IMG/VR virus record: IMGVR_UViG_3300031857_001442
Location: 1 to 23,299 of that record
Source: a virus
DNA length: 23,299 bases
Reading direction: 5' to 3' (one strand)
Program-made: the position numbers and the translations under genes
Shown here: one piece after another, positions 15,869-23,067 of the stretch
Layout of the letters: every line of letters starts with the position of its first letter
Numbering within the stretch: the stretch's first letter is position 1
The notes under the pieces: model-generated
Databases searched by the model: none
What the model saw: only the letters and a program-made list of their open reading frames with translations
What the model was told of the DNA's origin: nothing

Positions 15869-17899
15869 TTACGCTATTTTTATCTCACATGTGTCGGTGG
15901 TACAGTAACTTTCGCCAATAGCCTCAAGATTATCAATACCGTCATAAATAGCAGACCAATTGATCTTCTTAATCTTGCCAATATAAGAGTCATACTCTTC
16001 TTTTGTAATCTGAGTGTATGGTTGTTGTGGATATGTCATATTTCCCATAGGCAAGAATGAAACAGCCTTCAACTGTCCTTCATACATATGCAGCGCTGGA
16101 GCAATATGCTTTGTTTCTGTTTCCTTATCAAATGACAATGTTACAGATACCCCATTGTCAGACCAATACTTCTGCGTAGTAGCAGCAAGACCAATCTTCT
16201 CAAACAAAGTAACATCCTTCTCAGAGCGAGGGTGTCCAGAATGAACTGGGAAGTATACAACTGTTGTGTTAGCAGATACTAGATCGGCTTCCATTTTATA
16301 CCCTGCTGCTTTGAATAAATGAATCATTGGATCTGTAGTTCCAAAACGAATAGCACGAAGGAAGTAATTTCCTCCTGGACCCCAGTGAACACCTGGAGTT
16401 GCACCAGATAACAAAGATACAGAACCAGATGGCTTTACAGTTGTTACACGAATTGATTCACGAACACATAACCATTCGGAATATGCATGATCATATTTAC
16501 GAATTGTTTTATATCCTTCATCCATCCAATCACGAACGGTAGGCAAACCATGCTCATCAGAGAATGATGCAATACCTGTTAGAGAAGTTCCAATACGACG
16601 ATTACGTTGCATAATACCGTTTGTCTGTTGCCAATGTGTTGGAACAAGAGTTACAGTTTTGCCATACAAATATGCAAACTTCAAAGTACGCAAGAAATCT
16701 TCTTTAGATTCATGACGGTTTAGATGAACTTCTACAAGAGTACAGAGTTCATAACTTTCTAATGGCTGTTCGGCACATGGATTGAATCCCATAACACGAT
16801 AATCTTTATTGTCTGCAGGATCTGCAAGACGACCATAATTACGAGCAACATCAAGCCAAATAAAACCTGGCTCTCCATTATTAGAAATCAAATCTACATA
16901 ATCTTCATACTTAGTTCCTACAGTTGCTGCAATAGAATTATTGCTCATCCATGCCCATCCTGGATTTTCTGGATCATATGAGTTACGCTCTGCAAATACC
17001 TCGGCATTTTTAAGATTCATAAAATCTTTGTCGCCAGAACCACCAAGAGCAAGAGTTGCAGAACGACGAACGTTTCCAGCAACTACACATGTACCAATAA
17101 GGTTAACAATATCTACAATTGCTCGGCTATCTAGTTTTTCTTTAGCCCTATCTCCGATAACCTTACGAAGAGTTTCGTGCAATTTAATAAGTGGAGCAGG
17201 ACCAGAAGCAGTACCACCAAATCCCTTAATCGGTGCACCTAATGGTCTAATCTTAGAATAATCAAATATTACCTTTGCCTGATTAGGCTTAAGGTATGAG
17301 TTAAGCAATAGTCTTACAGACTCTACCCAACCTTCACGAGTATCTGGAATTTCATATGTGATTTCGTCAGCGGTATTTGCATAAATCTCAAACCCCTTAT
17401 CCTGACCCAAAGTATCAAACCCTACACCTACACCTAACATTAAAGCATCCATTACCCAAGCAAATAAGGCACCTGGATCATTACGGTCAATGTCTCTTGT
17501 TGATACCATCGCACAATTTTGCAGGGCAGCAGAATTTCTACGCTCCATAGTCATAGGAGTACCAAATGCCCATAGACCACGCCCAGGAGGGGTCCATTTA
17601 AGGCTAAACATGCGATCATAGGCCTCTTGAGCAGACTTCTGTGCCTTGTTATCATTCCAAGGCAAACGGTTCTCTTTGGCGTGATTCTTCTGTACTGAGT
17701 ACATTCCTTCAATTACCCGCTTGCAAACTTCATACCAGCGTTCTTTACGTCCATCTTCTTTGACCCTAGAATAGGTGCGGATGAATGTGATTTCACCTAA
17801 CGAGTTATTTCCTGCGTCGGTAAAGCCAAAAGGAGGCTCTACTTCCTTATATTTATTTACAAATTCATCCAATAGACGAAAAGAAAATACATCTGACAT
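15869..17899 (-). CDS. nrdJ: class II adenosylcobalamin-dependent ribonucleoside-triphosphate reductase
   Basis: This 676-residue protein should reduce ribonucleotides to deoxyribonucleotides with a B12 cofactor, supplying precursors for phage DNA synthesis in the cytoplasm. It matches the monomeric class II enzyme of Lactobacillus leichmannii type (about 740 residues there). All five redox cysteines can be assigned: Cys129 (ALQNCAMVST) and Cys386 (ELCTLVEV) as the substrate-reducing pair, Cys375 in NPCAEQPL as the thiyl radical site with Glu377, and Cys666/Cys671 (YCTTDTCE) as the C-terminal shuttle pair. The TCVVAGNVRRSA segment near 270-281 and KPSGSVSLLSGATPGVHW near 489-506 are also typical. 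So the enzyme looks intact and needs no separate small subunit. It lies between fibre genes and a large LamG gene, an odd setting. A 63-base spacing from its promoter leaves a leader of about 57 nt with a hairpin. Confidence 0.95.
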   Translation of the reverse strand: MSDVFSFRLLDEFVNKYKEVEPPFGFTDAGNNSLGEITFIRTYSRVKEDGRKERWYEVCKRVIEGMYSVQKNHAKENRLPWNDNKAQKSAQEAYDRMFSLKWTPPGRGLWAFGTPMTMERRNSAALQNCAMVSTRDIDRNDPGALFAWVMDALMLGVGVGFDTLGQDKGFEIYANTADEITYEIPDTREGWVESVRLLLNSYLKPNQAKVIFDYSKIRPLGAPIKGFGGTASGPAPLIKLHETLRKVIGDRAKEKLDSRAIVDIVNLIGTCVVAGNVRRSATLALGGSGDKDFMNLKNAEVFAERNSYDPENPGWAWMSNNSIAATVGTKYEDYVDLISNNGEPGFIWLDVARNYGRLADPADNKDYRVMGFNPCAEQPLESYELCTLVEVHLNRHESKEDFLRTLKFAYLYGKTVTLVPTHWQQTNGIMQRNRRIGTSLTGIASFSDEHGLPTVRDWMDEGYKTIRKYDHAYSEWLCVRESIRVTTVKPSGSVSLLSGATPGVHWGPGGNYFLRAIRFGTTDPMIHLFKAAGYKMEADLVSANTTVVYFPVHSGHPRSEKDVTLFEKIGLAATTQKYWSDNGVSVTLSFDKETETKHIAPALHMYEGQLKAVSFLPMGNMTYPQQPYTQITKEEYDSYIGKIKKINWSAIYDGIDNLEAIGESYCTTDTCEIKIA

Positions 17900-17936
17900 T
17901 TGTTTTTAACTACCTTTCCACAAAAATATTATGAGA

Positions 17937-17955
17937 ACTTTGCAAATCGCAAAGT
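17937..17955 (-). other. hairpin at the start of the reductase leader
   Basis: A perfect 7-bp inverted repeat, ACTTTGC and GCAAAGT, around a 5-base loop. It begins 7 bases after the -10 box, so the transcript would start at or just before the stem. It could stabilise the 5' end or serve as a protein-binding operator. It has no T-run and is not a terminator. Confidence 0.5.
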
Positions 17956-17962
17956 AGTGTCT

Positions 17963-17971
17963 AGTATAGCA
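17963..17971 (-). promoter_or_regulatory. extended -10 promoter of the reductase gene
   Basis: Minus strand CTTTGTGCTATACT, with TGC directly before TATACT. There is no recognisable -35 box. It lies 63 bases before the ATG at 17899, which is preceded by AAAGGTAG ten bases upstream as a modest ribosome site. The 166-base gap to the fibre gene holds only this promoter, the hairpin and AT-rich sequence. Confidence 0.6.
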
Positions 17972-18065
17972 CAAAGTTTAGATAAAGAAAAGTTATAATT
18001 TACAATGTTTTTGCAAACAGTAAGCATCAACTAAAGGTTGAGTACTTTTGGTTTTATAAAGTAGT

Positions 18066-19400
18066 CTAACTAATTGCTAGACCAGACTTGCCATCTCTAA
18101 CTTCTCCCCATGTAAGACCAGGAAGAGCAGCAGAGATGTTTGTCCCGTTAATTTTATAAGATTTGCCAGATGCTAGGCTGATGTGCTCAGACGAACTCCA
18201 AGAGTCATTTGAGTCTGTCCAAGTAAAGGTTTTATCTGATGCACCTTTTAAGGTTATACCGCCACCGTCTGCAGCAACATCAGATGTATTACCATCTGCA
18301 AGAACAATATTTTTATCATCTATCGATAACGTAGTTGAGTTAATTGTAGTTGTTGTTCCATTGACTGTTAGATCTCCAGTTACAACAAGATGCTTATTAA
18401 CTGTAACGGTGCTAGTGGCAGATCCAATAGAAATAACATCTGCTGCACCACCAAAATTAATGGTAGTTGCCGTGGTATTCAAAAGATTAAACGATGTGCT
18501 TGCTGTAGTAATTTGAGTATTAATTGCTGGGCTAGTTAATGTCTTATTGGCAAGTGTTTCGCTTCCAGACAAAGTAGCAAAGTCTGCATCTGTAAGCGCT
18601 GTATTAAACTCTGCAATAGTTCCCGATATGGTATTTGAACCAAGGGCAATTGTTTTTGTTGTTAGAGTCTGAGAATCTGAAGTTCCAACTATTGCACCAG
18701 TTACTCCATGTGTTGAAGTTAGCGCTGCGTGGCTAGATACTGAGTTTCCTACAAACGAGGTCGTAGCAAAGTTAGCAATAGCAGTACCAACATAAGAAGT
18801 AGTTGCTAAGGCAGCAGTATCTGTAATACCATGAACATTTGTAGTAAGAGCATTATGGCTAGAAACAGAATTACCTACATAAGATGTAGTTGCTATAGTT
18901 CCGTCTACTGCAATTGTAATTGTATTAGCGTTATCGTTGTATGTTTTTGAAATACCAGTTCCAGCAGTTAAGGCAGTATTTACTGCATCTTGTGCCATTT
19001 CATCAAGGGTTGTATCAAGAACGATAGTTCCTGTTGAATCTGGAATTGTTATAGTACGATCTGCTGTAGGGTTTGTGACCGTAAGAGTTGTTTCATATTC
19101 ATCTGCAGAAGAACCTTCAAAAATAATACTTGAGTTAGGAACTAACAAATTTCTATTGCTATCAAGTTCTGCAACACCGCTTGTTGAACCTTTTTCGACA
19201 AGTTCAATATAATCTCCAAGGCTAGTGCCAAGGCTTCCGTCGGTAACTAAATAATCTAAATTAGTCCAAGAAGTAGTGCCATTACCAATTTTAAGTTGAC
19301 CTGCGGTGGTATCAAAACCAAACTCGCCCTCTGCAAGAACTGGGTTTGTAGCATTCCAAGATGTGGCAGCGCCACGACGCATTTGAATTCTTACTGCCAT
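18066..19400 (-). CDS. tail fibre-like protein with Mtd-type N-terminal domain
   Basis: This 444-residue protein probably forms a trimeric fibre. Residues 1-50 match the small N-terminal domain found in major tropism determinant-type proteins (RIQMRRGAATSWNATNPVLAEGEFGFDTTAGQLKIGNGTTSWTNLDYL). Residues about 90-130 are beta-rich. Residues about 170-260 carry three imperfect repeats built on TTSYVGNSVSSHxALT, and residues about 255-290 contain TLTTKTI and NKTLTSP motifs, common in fibre shafts. Residues about 340-420 hold a GDLTVNGTTT...DDKNIVL module shared with the 519-residue gene. The end (TWGEVRDG, 430-437) is shared with the 175-residue gene. It has no C-type lectin variable region. ATG 19400 follows ACGGAGG by seven bases. 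It is the last gene before the reductase. Confidence 0.82.
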   Translation of the reverse strand: MAVRIQMRRGAATSWNATNPVLAEGEFGFDTTAGQLKIGNGTTSWTNLDYLVTDGSLGTSLGDYIELVEKGSTSGVAELDSNRNLLVPNSSIIFEGSSADEYETTLTVTNPTADRTITIPDSTGTIVLDTTLDEMAQDAVNTALTAGTGISKTYNDNANTITIAVDGTIATTSYVGNSVSSHNALTTNVHGITDTAALATTSYVGTAIANFATTSFVGNSVSSHAALTSTHGVTGAIVGTSDSQTLTTKTIALGSNTISGTIAEFNTALTDADFATLSGSETLANKTLTSPAINTQITTASTSFNLLNTTATTINFGGAADVISIGSATSTVTVNKHLVVTGDLTVNGTTTTINSTTLSIDDKNIVLADGNTSDVAADGGGITLKGASDKTFTWTDSNDSWSSSEHISLASGKSYKINGTNISAALPGLTWGEVRDGKSGLAIS

Positions 19401-19424
19401 TTGATAGCCTCCGTATTAAATCTC

Positions 19425-19433
19425 ATTATACCA
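19425..19433 (-). promoter_or_regulatory. extended -10 promoter of the Mtd-type fibre gene
   Basis: Minus strand AAGTTTGGTATAAT, with TGG directly before TATAAT. It lies 24 bases before the ATG at 19400, and GGAGG is in the leader. It sits 10 bases or fewer after the upstream stop codon. Confidence 0.6.
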
Positions 19434-19440
19434 AACTTTG

Positions 19441-19848
19441 TCATGCTACCGCTCCACCATCAATTGTAAGATCAAACGATGTTGTTGCTGGTGTTCCTCC
19501 ATCAAGAGATTCCCAAATAAATGCTGGAAATTGAGGGCTATTGCCATCGTATGGGTATGTATCTTTTAAGAATCCACCGCCACCAATTGACGTATCGTGA
19601 GTGTGATTAATAACATCTTTAGTATCATCATAATTTGCTAAAGCAATCCACTCAGAATTGTAATAATAATATAATTTATTTGTTGTTGTATTATAGTGCA
19701 TTTGCCCATTGCTTGGGCTTACTGGAAAAGAACTGTTAACATTTACTGCAGTTGCAGCACTTGTTTGAACTGATCCATCTGGGAAGGTAACTCCAGTGGC
19801 AACCTTAAGTCCTGCCTTTACGACAAAATCTTTATTTGTTGTTGCCAC
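19441..19848 (-). CDS. small fibre-like virion protein
   Basis: This 135-residue protein starts with GTG at 19848. Its first 20 residues (MATTNKDFVVKAGLKVATG) match the beginning of the adjacent 519-residue gene (MATVDKAFRIKNGLVVEGS), which suggests the same docking site. Next come FPDGSVQTSAA, a motif common in fibre proteins of aquatic phages, and YYYYNSEWIAL, then HTHD and a Gly-rich segment. The C-terminal part (PAFIWESLDGGTPATTSFDLTIDGGAVA) is short and beta-like. Ribosome site is weak (GAAGGG about 14 bases away) and no promoter is seen, so it is probably co-transcribed with the 519-residue gene 29 bases upstream. Exact role unknown. Confidence 0.72.
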   Translation of the reverse strand: MATTNKDFVVKAGLKVATGVTFPDGSVQTSAATAVNVNSSFPVSPSNGQMHYNTTTNKLYYYYNSEWIALANYDDTKDVINHTHDTSIGGGGFLKDTYPYDGNSPQFPAFIWESLDGGTPATTSFDLTIDGGAVA

Positions 19849-19877
19849 TGAAGTTCACTTATCCCTTCGTGGTCACA

Positions 19878-21437
19878 TTACGCTTCAATAAGCGTCTTGT
19901 GTACCTTTACTGCTGTACCCTCGGCTGCTGCTGTAACTAGCAAACGAACGTTGCCTGCGTTATAATCAGCGTCGGTAGTTCCAAGAGAAACGTTGCTAAT
20001 AACATCAGCATATTCTGTAATATAAACGTTGTTATTTCCATCAACATTTACAAGAACCTCAAGAGTTTCAATATCATTGTCTTTTTTCATTTGAACAAGA
20101 TACTTAGCGCTTCTGTATGTTGTTGCAGACCATGAATCTACTGCGGAAGTAGATGTTCCAGCGGTTGCTGTTGCAGAACCAATAAGGGCTTCTGCAAGAG
20201 TTACAGAACCTGCTGTAACTGATCCAGATCCTACTGAGAGTGCTGCGAACGTTGGGCTTGCTGTACTTGCAATGTCCTGTGGTAGAGACAAGGTTACAGC
20301 ACCAGTTGAAGCAGAAACAATAACCTGTGAGGTGGTTCCTGTTAAACCTGTAACACCTACGTTTGTAATTGTTAGAGTATCTGATCCTGCATTAACTGCA
20401 GCAGTTATACCAGTACCTGCACTAAATGTGAAAGTATCTGAAGATGAATCTGGTGTAGCACTATTTGAACCATCTGTGAATGTTGAGAAGGTATTAAATG
20501 TTGCATCTCCAACCAAAGCAATTGCCTTAGAAGTAGTTGAATCATTTACTGTCCACTTATCTGTTGATTCATCCCAGAATAGAGACGCATTTGCAGAAGT
20601 ACCACGCTCAACTTCAATACCAGCGTTAGTTGATGGGGTGCTTGTTACGTTGCTATTTAAAAGAACAATGTTATCTTCTACTGCAAGAGTTTCTGTATTA
20701 AGAACAGTAGAAGTTCCATTTACAGTTAGATCTCCAGATACTATTAAATTCCCGCCAACTGTTACATTGTCTGGAAGACCAATTGTGACTGATCCAGTTG
20801 CAGCAGAAACTTCAATTTCATTTGCTGTTCCTGTAATTGTATGAACACCAAGATTGTTAACTGTAATTGTGTCTGTTGATGTAGCAGCAGTTAGTCCAAT
20901 TCCAGTTCCAGCAGTAAATGTAAGAGTGTCATCATTTGAGTCTGCTACAACTGTTGCTCCGCCAGTAATTGCAATATTTTTGAAAATGTTTTGTGAAGAA
21001 CCTTTATCGTCGTTGGTTACTACAATTGCAGAATTTTCTGCAATAGAACCAGTAACTGAGATTCCTGAGCCAGATGTAACAGATGCTACGTAGTTACCTG
21101 TTGTGTCTGTGCCAAGTGCAACAGAGTCTGCTGCAATAGATGCGGTAAGAGTTGCATTTGCAAGATCTGTAATTGTTACAGAACCTGAAAGATCTCCACC
21201 TAATGTGATTGTAAAATCTGCAACATCAAAATCTAGTGTATTGTCTGCATCTTGGTAGGTTACTGTAATACCAGATTCAGTATTGCTTGTTACCATTGCG
21301 CCTACGGTATCAGCAACATACTCTGCCAGAAATGACGTTGATGCTTCTGTAAGAACGTTTGAGCCATTAACGGTAGCCGTACTACCCTCAACGACTAAAC
21401 CATTCTTAATGCGGAAGGCTTTGTCGACTGTCGCCAT
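19878..21437 (-). CDS. large tail fibre-like protein
   Basis: This 519-residue protein is Thr/Ser/Ala/Val-rich and beta-rich with very few Cys, as in fibre shafts. Residues 1-25 carry the MATxDKxFxIKxGLxV start shared with the 135-residue gene. Residues about 80-190 show several repeated SGISVTG / ATVVADSNDDTLTFTAGTGI-type strands; the phrase SNDDTLTFTAGTGI and DSSSDTFTFSAGTGI recur at about 165 and 325. Residues about 230-300 contain the module GDLTVNGTSTVLNTETLAVEDNIVLLN, shared with the 444-residue gene. Residues about 435-519 form a C-terminal domain (YRSAKYLVQMKKDND ... ITEYADV) shared with the 145-residue gene. ATG 21437 follows AAGGAG by five bases. Only 18 bases lie between it and the gene upstream. 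It probably is a receptor-binding or baseplate-associated fibre; the ligand is unknown. Confidence 0.82.
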   Translation of the reverse strand: MATVDKAFRIKNGLVVEGSTATVNGSNVLTEASTSFLAEYVADTVGAMVTSNTESGITVTYQDADNTLDFDVADFTITLGGDLSGSVTITDLANATLTASIAADSVALGTDTTGNYVASVTSGSGISVTGSIAENSAIVVTNDDKGSSQNIFKNIAITGGATVVADSNDDTLTFTAGTGIGLTAATSTDTITVNNLGVHTITGTANEIEVSAATGSVTIGLPDNVTVGGNLIVSGDLTVNGTSTVLNTETLAVEDNIVLLNSNVTSTPSTNAGIEVERGTSANASLFWDESTDKWTVNDSTTSKAIALVGDATFNTFSTFTDGSNSATPDSSSDTFTFSAGTGITAAVNAGSDTLTITNVGVTGLTGTTSQVIVSASTGAVTLSLPQDIASTASPTFAALSVGSGSVTAGSVTLAEALIGSATATAGTSTSAVDSWSATTYRSAKYLVQMKKDNDIETLEVLVNVDGNNNVYITEYADVISNVSLGTTDADYNAGNVRLLVTAAAEGTAVKVHKTLIEA

Positions 21438-21455
21438 TTTATCTCCTTATAAGGG

Positions 21456-21893
21456 TCATGCCTTAAGACCAGTGCGGTAGTACCTTATGGTCATAGGCGT
21501 TAAGACGGGGGTAACCGTCATGCTAATTGTACCAGAATTTAGCGCTGCTGATATTGTTCCAACATCGCTATTAGTGTTCTTAACAGAGCCGTACTCTGTT
21601 ATGTTTTGATCGGTACCATCAAAAACCAAGTTTATCTCAGTGCTTCTATAGGACGAAGATCCAGCATGAGACATTTGAATTAAATACTTTATAGTTCTCC
21701 AAACCGTAGTATCTATTGTGTCAAATACTAATGGAGTTTCTATGCCATTGATTGTTACGGAGTTATTTCCATCCCCGCCCAAAGAATCAGCACGGTAGGA
21801 AGTAGTGTCAATTAAATCTACGAAATCCTGTTGCGTTGGTCTATCGCCAGTTTCAAATTTAGTCTTAAGTTGGGTAATAGGGACAATGGCCAT
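21456..21893 (-). CDS. small virion protein sharing its C-terminal domain with the large fibre
   Basis: This 145-residue protein has an N-terminal part (residues 1-50) with PTQQDFVDLIDTTSYRADSLGG, a motif recalling attachment segments of phage structural proteins, and then a C-terminal domain (about 62-145) paralogous to the C-terminus of the 519-residue fibre gene: KYLIQMSHAGSS ... FDGTDQNITEYGSV against KYLVQMKKDND ... VDGNNNVYITEYADV. The start ATG 21893 has no ribosome site and lies exactly seven bases after a TGA-TATAAT box, so it is probably leaderless. The next gene (519 residues) follows after 18 bases and is likely co-transcribed. The role is presumably fibre or baseplate related. 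Confidence 0.72.
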   Translation of the reverse strand: MAIVPITQLKTKFETGDRPTQQDFVDLIDTTSYRADSLGGDGNNSVTINGIETPLVFDTIDTTVWRTIKYLIQMSHAGSSSYRSTEINLVFDGTDQNITEYGSVKNTNSDVGTISAALNSGTISMTVTPVLTPMTIRYYRTGLKA

Positions 21894-21900
21894 AATGTTG

Positions 21901-21909
21901 ATTATATCA
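21901..21909 (-). promoter_or_regulatory. extended -10 promoter of the 145-residue gene, leaderless
   Basis: Minus strand ATTTTGTGATATAAT, with TGA directly before TATAAT. Seven bases separate it from ATG 21893 and there is no Shine-Dalgarno. Just upstream TTTCTAT and ATAGAAA form a weak AT-rich dyad overlapping the end of the 65-residue gene. Confidence 0.62.
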
Positions 21910-21922
21910 CAAAATAAGGTTT

Positions 21923-22120
21923 CTATCTGATATAGAAATTAGTGCCAATAATAGCAACACCGATACCAGCAGCACCTGATCCACCAGCAAGGGACAAACC
22001 AAGAGTTTCAAACTGTACTCTAAATGGCAGTATTTGTTTTGGTTTTACTCTTGGAGATAGATCTTTTAATTTAACTATCCTGCGTGTTTCCCAAGTTTGT
22101 TCAAATGTTGCATTTCTCAT
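21923..22120 (-). CDS. 65-residue protein with Gly/Ala-rich hydrophobic end
   Basis: The first 45 residues are basic and mixed (FEQTWETRRIVKLKDLSPRVKPKQILPFRVQFETLGLSL). Residues 46-62 are Gly/Ala/Ile-rich (GGSGAAGIGVAIIGTNFYI), which may be a hydrophobic strand or a short membrane-touching segment. The start overlaps the previous stop as ATGA (22120-22117), so it is translated by coupling with the 132-residue gene. I do not recognise the family. Conservation of the operon overlap argues that it is a real gene. It could be a small virion or fibre-tip protein, or a small membrane-active protein. Confidence 0.6.
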   Translation of the reverse strand: MRNATFEQTWETRRIVKLKDLSPRVKPKQILPFRVQFETLGLSLAGGSGAAGIGVAIIGTNFYIR

Positions 22121-22515
22121 GATGTTGGATCTGCTGTAATATCATCAATAATAATCATTTTACCTTTAGCAAGAGTCCAAACACGGTCAGTATCAGAAAT
22201 CTGAATATCAAATTCATCATCAGTTTCTAATGCTTGAGAATCAGAACTTGAAAGAGAAACTGTAAAACTACCAGTAGCATCATCATCTTCGGTAATTGTT
22301 GGAGTTAGAGCAACTATGGTTTCTGTACTAGTTGTACCAGTTCTAACAATGTCCATAGCAAGTGTCCAGGTAGATAAATCTAATGGATTACGGTCATCAT
22401 CTTCTACGTATACACGAAACGAAGCAGTGTCTCCACTAACTACCGTCCAAGTAATCGTAGGTGGCTCAGAGCCAATTGAATAAGCGCTGCTACCAGTATT
22501 TCTATAACTTGTCAT
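22117..22515 (-). CDS. 132-residue beta-rich protein, possible baseplate/fibre adaptor
   Basis: The sequence is acidic and beta-rich: PPTITWTVVSGDTASFRVYVEDDDRNPLDLSTWTLAMDIVRTG, then GSFTVSLSSSDSQALETDDEFDIQISDTDRVWTLAKGKMIIIDD. It reads as one immunoglobulin-like or BppU-like beta domain, a type used in baseplates to connect fibres. That similarity is by eye only. The ATG overlaps the previous stop as ATGA, with AAGGA nine bases upstream. It is the second gene of a run 23039-21923 with three overlapping genes. Confidence 0.6.
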   Translation of the reverse strand: MTSYRNTGSSAYSIGSEPPTITWTVVSGDTASFRVYVEDDDRNPLDLSTWTLAMDIVRTGTTSTETIVALTPTITEDDDATGSFTVSLSSSDSQALETDDEFDIQISDTDRVWTLAKGKMIIIDDITADPTS

Positions 22516-23039
22516 GACAAACCATCCTTAAGTGCACCCCATGTGCCATTGCCTTTATTTGCACCAACAATAATTATACCTGATATTGCTGCTTTTGCTA
22601 CCACGCCAATTACGCCACCGCCACTTGTTGGTTGTGTATTTGTAAGTCCTCCACCTGCTGCAACATAAAGTCTATCTCCAGCGGCATATGAAGAAGTATT
22701 AACATCACTAAAAATTCCATTTACTAAAACAACACCGTCAGATCCATTTGTAATTGCTGCCTGTGTTAATCCAACTACAGGAAATGTTGCAGATGTATTT
22801 GCATCACATTTTGCAACACGTGGTTTAGTTGCACCAAACCCAGAAATATAAACTGGTGATGCTTTTGCAATTGTTGAGCCAGTATTATTAACAACTTCTA
22901 ATGTATGATACGGAAGTCCGAGGGTAGGCAAAATAGCATCAATTGCTTCTGCCAATCCTTGTATATCTTCATGTACATTTACTGGATCAGATGCAACGGG
23001 ATACGGTAAATCATATGTAATTGTTTCGCCAGATGCCAT
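22512..23039 (-). CDS. 175-residue fibre-like virion protein, first gene of the leftward cluster
   Basis: I place the start at ATG 23039, because a TGC-TATAAT box lies nine bases upstream. An in-frame ATG at 23066 would put that box inside the coding sequence. The N-terminal part (TYDLPYPVASDPVNVHEDIQGLAEAIDAIL) resembles starts of aquatic phage fibre proteins. The middle (VNNTGSTIAKASPVYISGFGATKPRVAKCDAN ... VVGLTQAAITNGSDGVVLVNGIFSDVN) is a beta-rich fold like that of capsid decoration or fibre-knob proteins. It ends in TWGALKDG (166-173), matching TWGEVRDG at the end of the 444-residue fibre. No ribosome site is seen. The role is probably a virion fibre or decoration protein, without proof. 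Confidence 0.68.
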   Translation of the reverse strand: MASGETITYDLPYPVASDPVNVHEDIQGLAEAIDAILPTLGLPYHTLEVVNNTGSTIAKASPVYISGFGATKPRVAKCDANTSATFPVVGLTQAAITNGSDGVVLVNGIFSDVNTSSYAAGDRLYVAAGGGLTNTQPTSGGGVIGVVAKAAISGIIIVGANKGNGTWGALKDGLS

Positions 23040-23048
23040 AGTTCTTAT

Positions 23049-23057
23049 ATTATAGCA
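23049..23057 (-). promoter_or_regulatory. extended -10 promoter of the leftward cluster
   Basis: Minus strand GGAAGTGCTATAAT, with TGC directly before TATAAT. It lies nine bases before ATG 23039 and has no -35 box. It is back to back with the rightward promoter at 23068-23097. Confidence 0.62.
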
Positions 23058-23067
23058 CTTCCGCAAC

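Noticed and set aside
17918-18033. A 32-codon minus-strand frame starting ATG CTT ACT in the gap before the reductase
   Set aside because: It has no ribosome site, runs across the reductase promoter and hairpin, and encodes nothing recognisable.
17900-18065. Cobalamin riboswitch or NrdR box before the B12-dependent reductase
   Set aside because: The leader from the predicted start is only about 57 nt, too short for a cobalamin riboswitch, and I see no B12-box-like segment. No pair of NrdR-type palindromes is visible.
18066-19400. Diversity-generating retroelement target, because of the Mtd-type N-terminal domain
   Set aside because: No C-type lectin variable region is at the C-terminus, and there is no template repeat or reverse transcriptase in the window. 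The domain is also common in ordinary fibres.
586-22139. Plus-strand open frames of 60-190 codons opposite the virion genes (for example 20272-20844, 9245-9673)
   Set aside because: They mirror genes on the minus strand with strong family features, have low-complexity composition and no ribosome sites; they are shadows.
23040-23066. Start of the first leftward gene at ATG 23066
   Set aside because: The extended -10 box would lie inside the coding sequence; ATG 23039 fits the box and the sequence of related fibre starts better.
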